Source: Cedecea lapagei (GTDB lineage: Bacteria > Pseudomonadota > Gammaproteobacteria > Enterobacterales > Enterobacteriaceae). Taken from it: a DNA stretch of 64,000 bases. The translations under genes were made by a program, and so were the position numbers. The notes under the pieces were generated by a model. The model saw only the letters and a program-made list of their open reading frames with translations. It had not been told where the DNA came from and did not search any database. The stretch's first letter is position 1. The number at the start of each line of letters is the position of its first letter. The DNA is taken from the NCBI RefSeq assembly GCF_900635955.1, contig NZ_LR134201.1:992001-1056000 (forward strand), given 5' to 3'. Below, piece after piece: positions 43,446-52,150 of the stretch.

Positions 43446-43984
43446 GCGCATTGACCATTTTTACCGATACCGAAGCAAAGGAGCCGGTATGGCACAGCAC
43501 GGACGCGGAGGAAATTCGCCAGCAGCTGAACGCAAAAGAGGTGCGTTTTGAACGCTGGGAAGCGAATCAGGATTTAGGGGCTAATCCGACGCCGGAGACG
43601 GTGATTCGCGCCTACCAGCACGCTATCGACAAGCTGGTGGCGGAGAAAGGCTATCAGAGCTGGGACGTTATCAGCCTGCGTGCGGATAACCCACAGAAAG
43701 ATGTGCTGCGCACTAAATTCCTCTCCGAGCATACCCACGGCGAAGATGAAGTTCGTTTCTTCGTTGAAGGAGCAGGGCTGTTTTGCCTGCATCTGGACAA
43801 CAAGGTGTACCAGATCCTGTGCGAGAAGAACGATCTGATTTCTGTCCCGGCCGGGACGCCGCACTGGTTTGATATGGGTTCCGAGCCGCACTTTACCGCG
43901 ATTCGTATTTTCGATAATCCGGAAGGCTGGGTTGCCCACTTTACCGGTGATGCCATTGCGGATGCTTACCCACGTCTGCCGTAG
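43442..43984 (+). CDS. mtnD: Acireductone dioxygenase
   Basis: A cupin enzyme of methionine salvage that oxidises acireductone to 2-oxo-4-methylthiobutanoate and formate (Fe form) or takes an off-pathway route (Ni form). At 180 aa it has the metal ligands His97, His99, Glu103 and His141 in EHTHGEDEVRFF and PAGTPHWF, matching Klebsiella ARD. It is the second gene of mtnCD. Confidence 0.96.
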   Translation: MSALTIFTDTEAKEPVWHSTDAEEIRQQLNAKEVRFERWEANQDLGANPTPETVIRAYQHAIDKLVAEKGYQSWDVISLRADNPQKDVLRTKFLSEHTHGEDEVRFFVEGAGLFCLHLDNKVYQILCEKNDLISVPAGTPHWFDMGSEPHFTAIRIFDNPEGWVAHFTGDAIADAYPRLP

Positions 43985-44032
43985 GCCGTGATTGCCCCTC
44001 TGCTGGGAAATCGTAAGTTTGTAGTGCTTTCT

Positions 44033-44074
44033 ATCCCTTCTCCCCTTACGGGGAGAAGGTCAGCATGAGGGGCA
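44033..44074. repeat. GC-rich palindromic repeat between mtnD and mtnA
   Basis: CCTTCTCCCC-TTAC-GGGGAGAAGG forms a perfect hairpin, followed by TCAGCATGAGGGGC. It belongs to the element class seen at 25094-25247 and 53236-53331 and again sits between convergent genes, where it may act as a terminator for both. Confidence 0.75.
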
Positions 44075-45100
44075 TTACTTCTGAGGCAAAAATACCCCGT
44101 CCCGAACCTGATCTGGGGTTACCACGCCGGTATCCAGAATCCAGCCGCTAATTAACTCTGCCGGGGTCACATCGAACGCCGGGTTGTACACCGTTGCGTT
44201 TTCAGGCGCCCACTGCACGCTACCAAAACTGCCCGCTACGCCCGTCACTTCACTTGCCGCTCGCTGCTCAATAGGAATGGCCTCGCCGTTCGGGCAGTTT
44301 CTGTCCAGCGTGGTATGCGGAGCGGCAACATAGAACGGAATACCGTGATAATGCGCCAGCACGGCCAGGCTATAGGTGCCGATTTTATTCGCGACGTCGC
44401 CGTTTGCGGCGATGCGGTCCGCACCTACCCAGATGGCGTCGACCTGTTTTTTTGCCATCAGGCTGGCGGCCATGGAATCGCAAATCAGCTGGTAAGGAAT
44501 GCCAAGCTCACCCAGCTCCCACGCCGTGAGTCTGCCGCCCTGGAGCAGCGGGCGGGTTTCATCGACCCAGACGCTGGCTACGTTGCCTTCGTTAAACGCT
44601 TGCTGAATAACGCCAAGCGCGGTACCTACGCCTGCGGTAGCCAGGCCACCGGTGTTGCAGTGGGTCAGCAGTCTACTGCCAGGTTTCACCAGCGCCGCCC
44701 CTGCGCGGGCTATGTTGTCGCACAGCACTTTATCTTCCGCCACCAGCCGCAAAGCTTCCTCTCCCAGAGCAGCAGCAAAGTTTTCCTGTGCCAGCGCCTG
44801 CTTCATGCGGTCGAGGTTATTCATCAGGTTTACCGCCGTTGGGCGGGAAGCTCGCAGGGTTTCAAGCGCCTCAGCGAGCTGCGGCTTTGTGAGGCCTTGC
44901 TCCGCCAGCAGCGCCAGCAGCAGACTAGCGGAGAGGCCGATAAGCGGTGCGCCGCGTACGCTAAGAGCATGAATATGGGTCACCAGCTGCGCTACGGTGT
45001 GGGCCGGTAGCCAGTTTTTCTGCTGCGGCAGAGCCTGCTGGTCGAGGATCCAAAGCTGGTTATCACGCACTTCAAGACTGGTGGTTTTTAAATTATGCAT
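44075..45100 (-). CDS. mtnA: S-methyl-5-thioribose-1-phosphate isomerase
   Basis: Isomerises methylthioribose-1-phosphate to methylthioribulose-1-phosphate. At 341 aa from the ATG at 45100 (MHNLKTTSLEVRDNQLWILDQQAL) it fits Klebsiella MtnA; an ATG five codons upstream lacks a ribosome site. Catalytic Cys is in THCNTGGLATAG and Asp in WVGADRIAANGDVANKIG. It is divergent from mtnK across a MetJ operator. Confidence 0.96.
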   Translation of the reverse strand: MHNLKTTSLEVRDNQLWILDQQALPQQKNWLPAHTVAQLVTHIHALSVRGAPLIGLSASLLLALLAEQGLTKPQLAEALETLRASRPTAVNLMNNLDRMKQALAQENFAAALGEEALRLVAEDKVLCDNIARAGAALVKPGSRLLTHCNTGGLATAGVGTALGVIQQAFNEGNVASVWVDETRPLLQGGRLTAWELGELGIPYQLICDSMAASLMAKKQVDAIWVGADRIAANGDVANKIGTYSLAVLAHYHGIPFYVAAPHTTLDRNCPNGEAIPIEQRAASEVTGVAGSFGSVQWAPENATVYNPAFDVTPAELISGWILDTGVVTPDQVRDGVFLPQK

Positions 45101-45153
45101 TCGTGTTAATTCCATGTTGCGTTGTTGCGGTATATTGTGCCAACATGACTTCC

Positions 45154-45177
45154 GGATGTATAGACGTCCAAACGTCT
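45154..45177. promoter_or_regulatory. MetJ operator between mtnA and mtnK
   Basis: Consecutive 8-mers GGATGTAT, AGACGTCC and AAACGTCT (45154-45177). The last two match seven of eight consensus bases each. It lies 31 nt before mtnK and 54 nt before mtnA, so both divergent genes should respond to MetJ. Confidence 0.85.
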
Positions 45178-45207
45178 TAGTTGACTTTATTTTCTGAGAG
45201 GCCCGCC

Positions 45208-46407
45208 ATGTCGCAATACCGCACTTTTACCGCCGCTGACGCAGTGGCATATGCTCAACAATTTGGCGGGCTTCAGGCTCCGTCTGAGCTGGTGGAGGCG
45301 CAGGAAGTCGGCGACGGTAATCTCAACCTGGTATTTAAAATCTTTGATACTCAAGGCGTAAGCCGGACGATCGTCAAGCAGGCGCTGCCGTACGTGCGCT
45401 GCGTGGGCGAGTCCTGGCCGCTGACGCTGGATCGCGCTCGTCTTGAGGCGCAGACCCTGGTGGAACACTATAAGCACAGCCCGGAGCACACGGTGAATGT
45501 GGTGCATTACGACCCGACGCTGGCGGTGATGGTAATGGAAGATCTCTCCAGTCATCGCATCTGGCGCGGTGAGCTGGTGAAGGGCGTTTATTACCCTCAG
45601 GCCGCTAGCCAGCTCGGAGAATATCTGGCGAAGGCGCTGTTCCATACTTCGGACTTCTATCTTCATCCGCATGATAAGAAGGCGATGGTTGCCCGCTTTA
45701 TCAACCCTGAAATGTGCGAGATCACCGAGGATCTGTTCTTTAACGATCCCTATCAGATCCATGAGCGAAATAACTATCCGGCCGCGCTGGAGCCGCAGGT
45801 TGCTGCGCTGCGTAGTGACCGCGATCTGAAGCTGGCGGTGGCCCTGCTGAAGCATAAATTCTTATCAAGCGCCGAGGCGCTGCTGCACGGGGATATTCAC
45901 AGCGGATCGATCTTTGTGGCGGAAGGTAGCCTGAAAGCCATTGATGCCGAATTTGGCTACGTCGGCCCGGTTGGTTTCGATATCGGTACCGCCATCGGCA
46001 ACCTGCTGCTGAACTACTGCGCTCTGCCTGGCCATTTTGGCCCACGTGACGCGGCCAGCCAGCGTGAGCAGCGCCTGAAAGACATTCAGGAGCTGTGGCT
46101 GAGTTTCGCCGCTCGCTTTACAACGCTTGCTCGCACTAAAACTCGCGACGCGGCGCTGGCGACGGAAGGGTATGCCGAACACTATCTGCAAAAAGTTTGG
46201 GTTGATGCGGTAGGCTTCTGCGGCACCGAGCTGATTCGCCGTACCGTCGGGCTGTCGCACGTTGCCGATCTGGAAAGCATTGAGGATGAGGCAACCCGCC
46301 TGGCCTGTATCAGCCACGCGATTGAGCTGGGCAAGTTCCTGATTCTGATTGCCGGGCAGATAGATTCGGTGGATGAATTTATTGCGAGGGTTCGGCAGAA
46401 GGGGTGA
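45208..46407 (+). CDS. mtnK: S-methyl-5-thioribose kinase
   Basis: Phosphorylates methylthioribose at the 1-position with ATP, the entry into the universal salvage pathway for external or Pfs-derived MTR. At 399 aa from the ATG at 45208 it has the Klebsiella length. It is an aminoglycoside-kinase-fold protein, with the catalytic loop LLHGDIHSGSIFV and metal motif IDAEFGYVGPVGFDIG. The Ser in HSGS replaces the Thr of many relatives. Confidence 0.96.
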   Translation: MSQYRTFTAADAVAYAQQFGGLQAPSELVEAQEVGDGNLNLVFKIFDTQGVSRTIVKQALPYVRCVGESWPLTLDRARLEAQTLVEHYKHSPEHTVNVVHYDPTLAVMVMEDLSSHRIWRGELVKGVYYPQAASQLGEYLAKALFHTSDFYLHPHDKKAMVARFINPEMCEITEDLFFNDPYQIHERNNYPAALEPQVAALRSDRDLKLAVALLKHKFLSSAEALLHGDIHSGSIFVAEGSLKAIDAEFGYVGPVGFDIGTAIGNLLLNYCALPGHFGPRDAASQREQRLKDIQELWLSFAARFTTLARTKTRDAALATEGYAEHYLQKVWVDAVGFCGTELIRRTVGLSHVADLESIEDEATRLACISHAIELGKFLILIAGQIDSVDEFIARVRQKG

Positions 46408-47134
46408 GTTTCTCCGCCTGATAATTTATTTCAACCGTTAATCTCTCCTATGCAGATCTGGTGAAAAGTTCCGTTCACTTCTATCCCAGATTTGCATGCC
46501 GTCACTGAACTGGTGAACGTCTTAGGGGAGTCACCGTCACTCCCCTAAGAACCCGGACTCCCGGCCAAATAAATCGACCGCTGAAGCGGCAGACCTCCGT
46601 TTTATCTCCCAGTCCTGGGTCGCCTGAGATGCGTTCCCGACGCTCTCAGCCTCCGGCCGTTCCCGACGGCCGGACCCTGGCCAGTCGGAGAGAAAACGGA
46701 GGCGATTTAAGCCGGAACCGGGCCTCGCTTTAAACTCGCAGCTATGCGGGACAGAAAAATTGCTGCAAGACTCACAGCCACGCCCTTGTTCCCGGCTCTC
46801 ATCGCCCCCGGCTCTGACCCAACTCAGGCGGGGTTGAGCTGCCGGGAGCAGCGAAAGAGAGCGATCGTCGGGAACGAATCGCGAACGACCCCGAATGTTT
46901 GGGTGATAGTCGGTGGGTTTACCGCTTTAGCGGCGATGAGCTCGCCGGGCGCCGGGGCTGTCCGGGGGATGGCGTTATCCCCCGGACACGTTCACCGTTT
47001 GCTGCGGTGGCAGAGATAACTTGTCGGATGGGGGAACGGAAAACTGCTTGCTGGCAGATCCTTCCTTTAGAAATGATAAAAGAAAGATCTGTATTAGAGG
47101 CAGTTACAGGAGTTCGAGAAAGTAAATCGTAGGG
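46408..47134. other. Gene-free, highly structured intergenic element
   Basis: A 727-nt gap between convergent mtnK and the LVIVD gene, with no convincing gene; short open frames here lack family features. It is packed with inverted repeats: 46450-46461/46486-46497 (12 bp, one G-T), 46521-46531/46539-46549 (perfect 11 bp), CCGC-TGAA-GCGG at 46578, CCTCCGTTTT/AAAACGGAGG (near 46593 and 46693) closing a domain with two hairpins that both have loop TTCCCGA, GCGAT/ATCGC at 46861-46882 with TCGGGAA in its loop, CCGC-TTTA-GCGG at 46922, and TGTCCGGGGGAT/ATCCCCCGGACA at 46959-46988 (perfect 12 bp). It could be a structured RNA, a non-coding repeat or a non-autonomous mobile element. Confidence 0.65.
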
Positions 47135-48373
47135 CTACCCCAAATACTCAATAATCGACAACCCGCCGTTATAATCCGTGCTGTAGACAATCCCCTGAGC
47201 ATCCACAAATACGTCGCATGACTGGATCACTTGCGGGCGGCCAGGGCGAGTATCCATCATCCGCTCCGGGGCAGCAGGCACTAACGCACCTGTTTCTATC
47301 GGGCGGTACGGGTTAGAAATATCGTAAGCTCTTACGCCCGCGTTCTGGTAAGTGGCGAAAATCAGCGTATCGCTGATAAAGCTGCCGGGGCGGTTTTCGT
47401 GCAGATTATGCGGGCCAAAGTGTGCGCCTTTCGCCACGTAATCAATCTCATCCGGCTGCGGGAACGTGGAGATGCTGACCGGGTTTGCCGGGTCACGAAT
47501 ATCGAACAGCCAAATCAGCTTCTCGCCGTCTTGCTGGTTGTCCAGCACCGCCTCGTCGAGCACCACCAGCAGGTCGCGGTTCGGCAGCGGCAGCGCCGTG
47601 TGCGTACCGCCGCCAAACGGCGGGCTCCAGTTACGGTGGCTGATGAGCTGCGGCTGCGAGCGGTCGGACACATCAAGCAGCGTCAGGCCGCCGTCGCGCC
47701 AGCTGGCATAAGCCGTGTCGCCGCTGATAATCGCGTGGTGTAACGCATAGCGCTTCCCTTCCGGCCATGTAGGCTGTTCACCTGCGGCCGTATTCATCCC
47801 CGGTAGCCACCAGTTGCCTGCAACCTGCGGATGGCGAGGATCGGCGAGGTCGATGGTCAGGAAAATGTAATCGCAAAACCCGTCTATTAGCGCGGAAACA
47901 TAGGCCCAGCGTCCGCCTACGTACCAGCAGCGGTGAATGCCGATGCCGTTTAGCGACAGGAAACTGATTTCTTTGGGCTTGTCCGGCGTGGAAATATCAA
48001 AAATACGTAATCCGGCGCTCCAGCCTTTATCCTGCACGTCGCGTACCGTTTCACCGACTGATTTGGTGTAGTAAACCTTTTCGTCGGCGAAACGTACGTC
48101 GGCGAACAGGTCGCGGGCGTTTATCACCAGCAGCAGGTCGTCGTGCGCCTGCAGGTGAATATTCCAGGTGCCGGGCGGTGCGGGCACGAAGCCCGCTGCT
48201 TTCGGGTTTTTAGGATCGCGGACGTCAACAATCGAGAAACCCTGCGACACCATATGACCGATATACGCGTAGCCACGGTGCACCATCAGCTGCACGCCGT
48301 CAGGTCTTCCCCCCTGATCGCTGTGGCCGATAAGCCGCATATTGCGGCTGTATTCAGGTTGTGGCAGTGCCAT
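47135..48373 (-). CDS. LVIVD-repeat beta-propeller protein
   Basis: A 412-aa protein with no signal peptide, built of repeats of the type GFSIVDVRDPKNP, GLRIFDISTPDKP, GLTLLDVSDRSQP, WLFDIRDPANP and GVRAYDISNPYRP, so a cytosolic beta-propeller. Recurrent histidines (His73, 77, 147, 212, 213, 258, 322, 325) occur near blade starts and could line a metal site. It is the last gene of the ABC operon, 11 nt after the binding-protein gene. The function is unknown; an enzyme acting on the imported compound is the contextual guess. Confidence 0.85.
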   Translation of the reverse strand: MALPQPEYSRNMRLIGHSDQGGRPDGVQLMVHRGYAYIGHMVSQGFSIVDVRDPKNPKAAGFVPAPPGTWNIHLQAHDDLLLVINARDLFADVRFADEKVYYTKSVGETVRDVQDKGWSAGLRIFDISTPDKPKEISFLSLNGIGIHRCWYVGGRWAYVSALIDGFCDYIFLTIDLADPRHPQVAGNWWLPGMNTAAGEQPTWPEGKRYALHHAIISGDTAYASWRDGGLTLLDVSDRSQPQLISHRNWSPPFGGGTHTALPLPNRDLLVVLDEAVLDNQQDGEKLIWLFDIRDPANPVSISTFPQPDEIDYVAKGAHFGPHNLHENRPGSFISDTLIFATYQNAGVRAYDISNPYRPIETGALVPAAPERMMDTRPGRPQVIQSCDVFVDAQGIVYSTDYNGGLSIIEYLG

Positions 48374-48384
48374 TACACGGCTCC

Positions 48385-49449
48385 TTATTTATTTTTCGCT
48401 TCAAGCGTGGCGAACCACGGAGCGATAAAGTCGTCGGTCTGGCCCCAGCCCGGAATGATTTTACCCAGCGAAGCGACGTTGACCGGGCCAGGCTGGCTTG
48501 CCAGCAGCGCCTGAGGAATAGCGGCGGCTTTAAAGTCGTAGGTCGCAGGCGTTTGCTCCCCGGCAATCTTGTACGCGACAAGGCGCACGTTGGTGGCGCC
48601 GATCAGCTTCGGATCTACCGCCACGCTGACTTTCCACGGGCTGTTGGCCTCGCGCATCAGCTGAATATCCTGGTTGGAAACATCGATGCTGTAGAGTTTG
48701 ATTTCGGTGCGGCCGTTCTCCTGCAGCGCTTTATAAGCGCCCTGGCTGAATGCATCCCAGGTGCCCCAGATTGCGTCGATTTTGCCTTTCGGGTATTTCG
48801 CCAGTACCGCGCCCACTTTGTTGGCGGTGTCGCCCTGCACGTCGGAGGAAACCGCGCCGATAGATTCCAGCTCTTTTATGCCCGGGTTAGCTTTCAGCAA
48901 TTCCTGATAGGCGGCCTGGCGGCGCTCCATCGGTGGGAAACCGGCTACCCACAGCTTGATGATGTTCGCTTTGCCGTTGAAGTCTTTGACCAGCTGGCCG
49001 AAAGAGAGGCCGGTCAAAGAGGCATCGTCCTGCTGGCTTACGGTAACCCCCGGGATCGTGCCGTTCACTGCGGTATCAAATACCGACACCGCAATGCCCG
49101 CGGCCACGGCTTTTTTCACCAGCTCGGTCGAATAGGGGTCACGACCCTGAGAAAGAATAATCCCGTCATACTTCTGGCTGATGGCCTGGTTCACAAAGTC
49201 CTGGAAGCGGGCGTCGTCACCGTTGCTCAGGAACGTGCTGACCTTGAAGCCCAGCTTTTTGGCCTGCTGAACCGCCCCGGCGACAAACTGCGTGGTGTTG
49301 TCGTCGGAGCCCAGGTTACGGATAAGGGCGATGCGGATTGGACCGTCGTGTGCGGCGATTTTTTCCGGCACCGGCGTTGGCGTTGCGGCGTGGCCAGGCA
49401 GTGCGGCAAGCAGGCTAAGCGCCAGCAGTGAAGTTGTCAGTTTTTTCAT
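48385..49449 (-). CDS. Sugar-type ABC transporter periplasmic binding protein
   Basis: A 354-aa protein with a Sec signal peptide (cleavage near PGHA^ATPTP) and the ribose-binding-protein-like type I fold (Peripla_BP_4). Visible blocks are AGAVQQAKKLGFKVSTFLSNGDD, ISQKYDGIILSQGRDP and IDAIWGTWDAFSQGAYKAL. It belongs with the RbsC-like permease and RbsA-like ATPase upstream. The ligand is inferred to be a pentose-like compound, possibly methylthioribose given the MetJ-linked context. Confidence 0.9.
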   Translation of the reverse strand: MKKLTTSLLALSLLAALPGHAATPTPVPEKIAAHDGPIRIALIRNLGSDDNTTQFVAGAVQQAKKLGFKVSTFLSNGDDARFQDFVNQAISQKYDGIILSQGRDPYSTELVKKAVAAGIAVSVFDTAVNGTIPGVTVSQQDDASLTGLSFGQLVKDFNGKANIIKLWVAGFPPMERRQAAYQELLKANPGIKELESIGAVSSDVQGDTANKVGAVLAKYPKGKIDAIWGTWDAFSQGAYKALQENGRTEIKLYSIDVSNQDIQLMREANSPWKVSVAVDPKLIGATNVRLVAYKIAGEQTPATYDFKAAAIPQALLASQPGPVNVASLGKIIPGWGQTDDFIAPWFATLEAKNK

Positions 49450-49476
49450 GGTCGTTACCCTGTGTAAGTTGTTGTT

Positions 49477-50472
49477 TTAGCGTCGTTGTATGTAAGTAAT
49501 CGCCAGCGCTGCAGCCAGCACCAGGCCTTTAATAATGTCCATGGCGTAGTAGGGCACGGAGAGCATCACCAGCCCGTTTTGCAGCACGCCAAGAATCACC
49601 GCGCCCACCAGCGTGCCGAGGGCGTTAGGTTTGCCGGAACCTGCCAGAGAGAAACCAATCCAGGCGGCAGCCACGGCGTCCATCAGGTAGCCGCCGCCGG
49701 CGTTAACCTGCGAAGAGCCGATACGTGAGGCAAGCAAAATGCCGCCCAGGCCCGCCAGCAGCGAGGCCAGCACGTAGGCCGCCACGCGATAGCGAGTGGT
49801 GCGGATGCCGGAAAGACGCGCCGCCTCCGGGTTGCCGCCGATGGCGTACATCCGGCGGCCATGTTTGGTCAGAGACAGCGCGAGCTGTGCCACCAGCGTG
49901 ACCACCAGCATGATGATAACGATGGTCGGCACCTGCCCCAGCAGGCCAAAGGCTGCGGGAATCGTCCCTTCAGCCATGTCACCGCTCGGCAGCACCATGT
50001 TCTCGGTGATCGAGCCGCCATAGCTGTAGGTCATTGCCACGCCCTGAATCACAAACAGGCTCGCAAGGGTGGCTAGCATGTCAGGAATTTTCAGCACCAC
50101 GATCAGGAAGGCGTTAAACAGCCCGATCAGCGTACACAGCACCAGGGTGACAAGAATGGCTTCGGTGGTGCCGAAGCCGTGCCAGACGAACAGCGAGATG
50201 ACCAGCGCGTTAGCCAGCGAGGCTGTCGAGCCCACGGACAAGTCGAAACCGCCTACGGTTAGCGAGATAGAAACGCCGATGGCAATCACCGTGACAATGG
50301 CGATGGAGCGCAGAATGTTGATGATATTGTTTGGCTCAAGGAAGCTGTCGGAAGCGATGCCGAACAGCGCCACCAGGGCGACTACGGTGAGCAACATTCC
50401 CCATTTATAGAGAAAGTCAAAAAGCTGCTGGCGGCCGGAAACGCTGGCCTTAAGGGATAATGCTTTGCTCAC
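49477..50472 (-). CDS. RbsC-like ABC transporter permease
   Basis: An inner-membrane permease of 331 aa with 8-10 hydrophobic segments and family blocks VGGFDLSVGSTASLANAL, IGGNPEAARLSGI and GTLVGAVILGVLQNGLVML. The start is the GTG at 50472 (MSKALSLKASVSG), overlapping the ATPase stop (GTGA on this strand); the open frame upstream lies inside the ATPase gene. It is the second gene of the importer operon. Confidence 0.92.
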   Translation of the reverse strand: MSKALSLKASVSGRQQLFDFLYKWGMLLTVVALVALFGIASDSFLEPNNIINILRSIAIVTVIAIGVSISLTVGGFDLSVGSTASLANALVISLFVWHGFGTTEAILVTLVLCTLIGLFNAFLIVVLKIPDMLATLASLFVIQGVAMTYSYGGSITENMVLPSGDMAEGTIPAAFGLLGQVPTIVIIMLVVTLVAQLALSLTKHGRRMYAIGGNPEAARLSGIRTTRYRVAAYVLASLLAGLGGILLASRIGSSQVNAGGGYLMDAVAAAWIGFSLAGSGKPNALGTLVGAVILGVLQNGLVMLSVPYYAMDIIKGLVLAAALAITYIQRR

Positions 50473-51974
50473 GCAGGTGTTCCTCCGGTGGAGTAGAGTA
50501 ATAAGGTTTCTTCGCTGGCCTGATGGCCGTCCAGCTCGGCGACGATGCGCCCGTCCCACAATACGCAGATGCGGTCACACAGGCCGACCAGCTCGGCAAA
50601 TTCGCCAGAGGCGTAAATCACCCCTTTTCCACGGCGAGCCAATTGGTCAATCAGCACGAAGAGATCTGTTTTGGCTTTGATGTCCACGCCTTTGGTCGGC
50701 TCGTCAAAAATCAGCACGTCGGCTTCGTTGCGCAGCCATTTACCGATGGCCACTTTTTGCTGATTGCCGCCTGAGAGGCGACGCAGCGTTTGCGCCGGGC
50801 CGCTGGTACGAATGCCGAGCTGCTTAATCGTCTCTTCTGCCCAGCGTTTGGCTTTACGGTGGTCGAACAGCCCCCAGCGGGTAAACTGGCTATCCGAGCT
50901 GACGGCAAGGTTCATGGTGACCGACTCGTCGATAAAAATGCCTTCTTTGCGGCGCTCTTCCGGCACCAGCACGACGCCGCGCGTGACCGAGTCTGCCGGA
51001 TCAACAGGGCGCCAGCTTTTGCCTTTTAGCTCGCCGCGCTTAAGCGTGCTGCGGGTGGCGCCAAACAGCGCCTTGCAAAGCTCGGTTTTTCCGGCTCCCG
51101 CAAGACCGGCAATGCCCAGAATTTCGCCTTTGCGCAGGCGCAAAGAGATGTCGCGCAGCAGGGAGTCGTCATGCAGACCTTCCACCGCCAGCAGCATGCT
51201 GTCTTCAACCGGTGGGCGATGGGGGGGATAAATATCGTCGAGCTGGTGGCCCAGCATCTTCTCAACGATCTCTTCCCCACTGAGATGCCCCATCGGACCG
51301 CTGTCCACCAGCTTGCCGTCGCGCAGTACCGTCATCTGGTCGCAAATCGCTTTCAGCTCGTGGATGCGGTGGGAGATAAACACCACGCCGATGCCGCTGT
51401 GCTGCAGCCGCTGCACGACGCGGAAAAGATGCTCGCTTTCCTGGCTGTCTAATGGCGCTGTTGGCTCATCGAGGATCAGAAAGCGGCAGCGATGGGACAA
51501 GGCACGCGCCAGCAGGATTTGCTGCTTTTCCGCCAGCGAGCACTGTTCGATGCGTTTTTTAACATCAATGACAACATCGAGCTGCGCCAGCGCGGCGCGG
51601 GCCTGTTGATAAATTTTTGACCAGCGGTAGACATGACCCGCTTCTGCCAGCTTATCGAGCATGATGTTTTCGGCCACGCTAAGGCCGGGCACCAGCGCAA
51701 CGTCCACCTCCTGTTGCACCAGATGGATACCCAGAAGTTTGGCGTCGCGCGGGCTACGGATCGTCACCGCTTCTCCGTCGATCAGGACTTCGCCCTGGTA
51801 ATGGTCGTGAGCGCCCGAAAGCACAGCCATCAGCGTAGATTTGCCCGCGCCGTTTGCGCCGGTCAACGCATGTACCGAGCCGCCATCCAGCCGAAAGTTC
51901 ACCTGGCTCAGCGCGTTAAAGCCCGCGAAGGCGATAGAGATTTCTCGCATCTCAAGGCGGTTAAGCGTAGTCAT
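50469..51974 (-). CDS. RbsA-like ABC transporter ATP-binding protein (two nucleotide domains)
   Basis: A 501-aa ATPase with two tandem domains, as in ribose, galactose and AI-2 importers. The first has Walker A TGANGAGKST, signature-like SLAEKQQI and Walker B LILDEPTAPLD. The second has the variant GLAGAGKTE, signature LSGGNQQK and LIFDEPTKGVD. It is the first gene of the operon and is divergent from hcxA across a MetJ operator. Confidence 0.93.
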   Translation of the reverse strand: MTTLNRLEMREISIAFAGFNALSQVNFRLDGGSVHALTGANGAGKSTLMAVLSGAHDHYQGEVLIDGEAVTIRSPRDAKLLGIHLVQQEVDVALVPGLSVAENIMLDKLAEAGHVYRWSKIYQQARAALAQLDVVIDVKKRIEQCSLAEKQQILLARALSHRCRFLILDEPTAPLDSQESEHLFRVVQRLQHSGIGVVFISHRIHELKAICDQMTVLRDGKLVDSGPMGHLSGEEIVEKMLGHQLDDIYPPHRPPVEDSMLLAVEGLHDDSLLRDISLRLRKGEILGIAGLAGAGKTELCKALFGATRSTLKRGELKGKSWRPVDPADSVTRGVVLVPEERRKEGIFIDESVTMNLAVSSDSQFTRWGLFDHRKAKRWAEETIKQLGIRTSGPAQTLRRLSGGNQQKVAIGKWLRNEADVLIFDEPTKGVDIKAKTDLFVLIDQLARRGKGVIYASGEFAELVGLCDRICVLWDGRIVAELDGHQASEETLLLYSTGGTPA

Positions 51975-52080
51975 AGCGGCGGCGGCTTCCGGGTTTAATG
52001 AATTGATCTGTCGAATTTTTAGCGGCCTTCTGGGTTGCGGGCAATGAACGAAAAGACATAAGATAAAGCAAAATGATATT

Positions 52081-52104
52081 AGCCGTCCAGATGTCTGGAC
52101 ATAT
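52081..52104. promoter_or_regulatory. MetJ-like operator between the ABC operon and hcxA
   Basis: Three consecutive 8-mers AGCCGTCC, AGATGTCT and GGACATAT match the met box AGACGTCT at 6, 7 and 5 of 8 positions. It lies 46 nt before hcxA and 106 nt before the ATPase gene, so it may control both. Confidence 0.65.
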
Positions 52105-52150
52105 CATCGGCATAGAATATATCCCGCCTGCGAAGAAAAGGAAATGCATC

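Noticed and set aside
46744..47019. A 91-codon plus-strand open frame inside the structured gap after mtnK
   Set aside because: It runs across several perfect hairpin stems, has no ribosome site and has proline/alanine/glycine-rich composition driven by GC-rich repeats; I treat the interval as non-coding.
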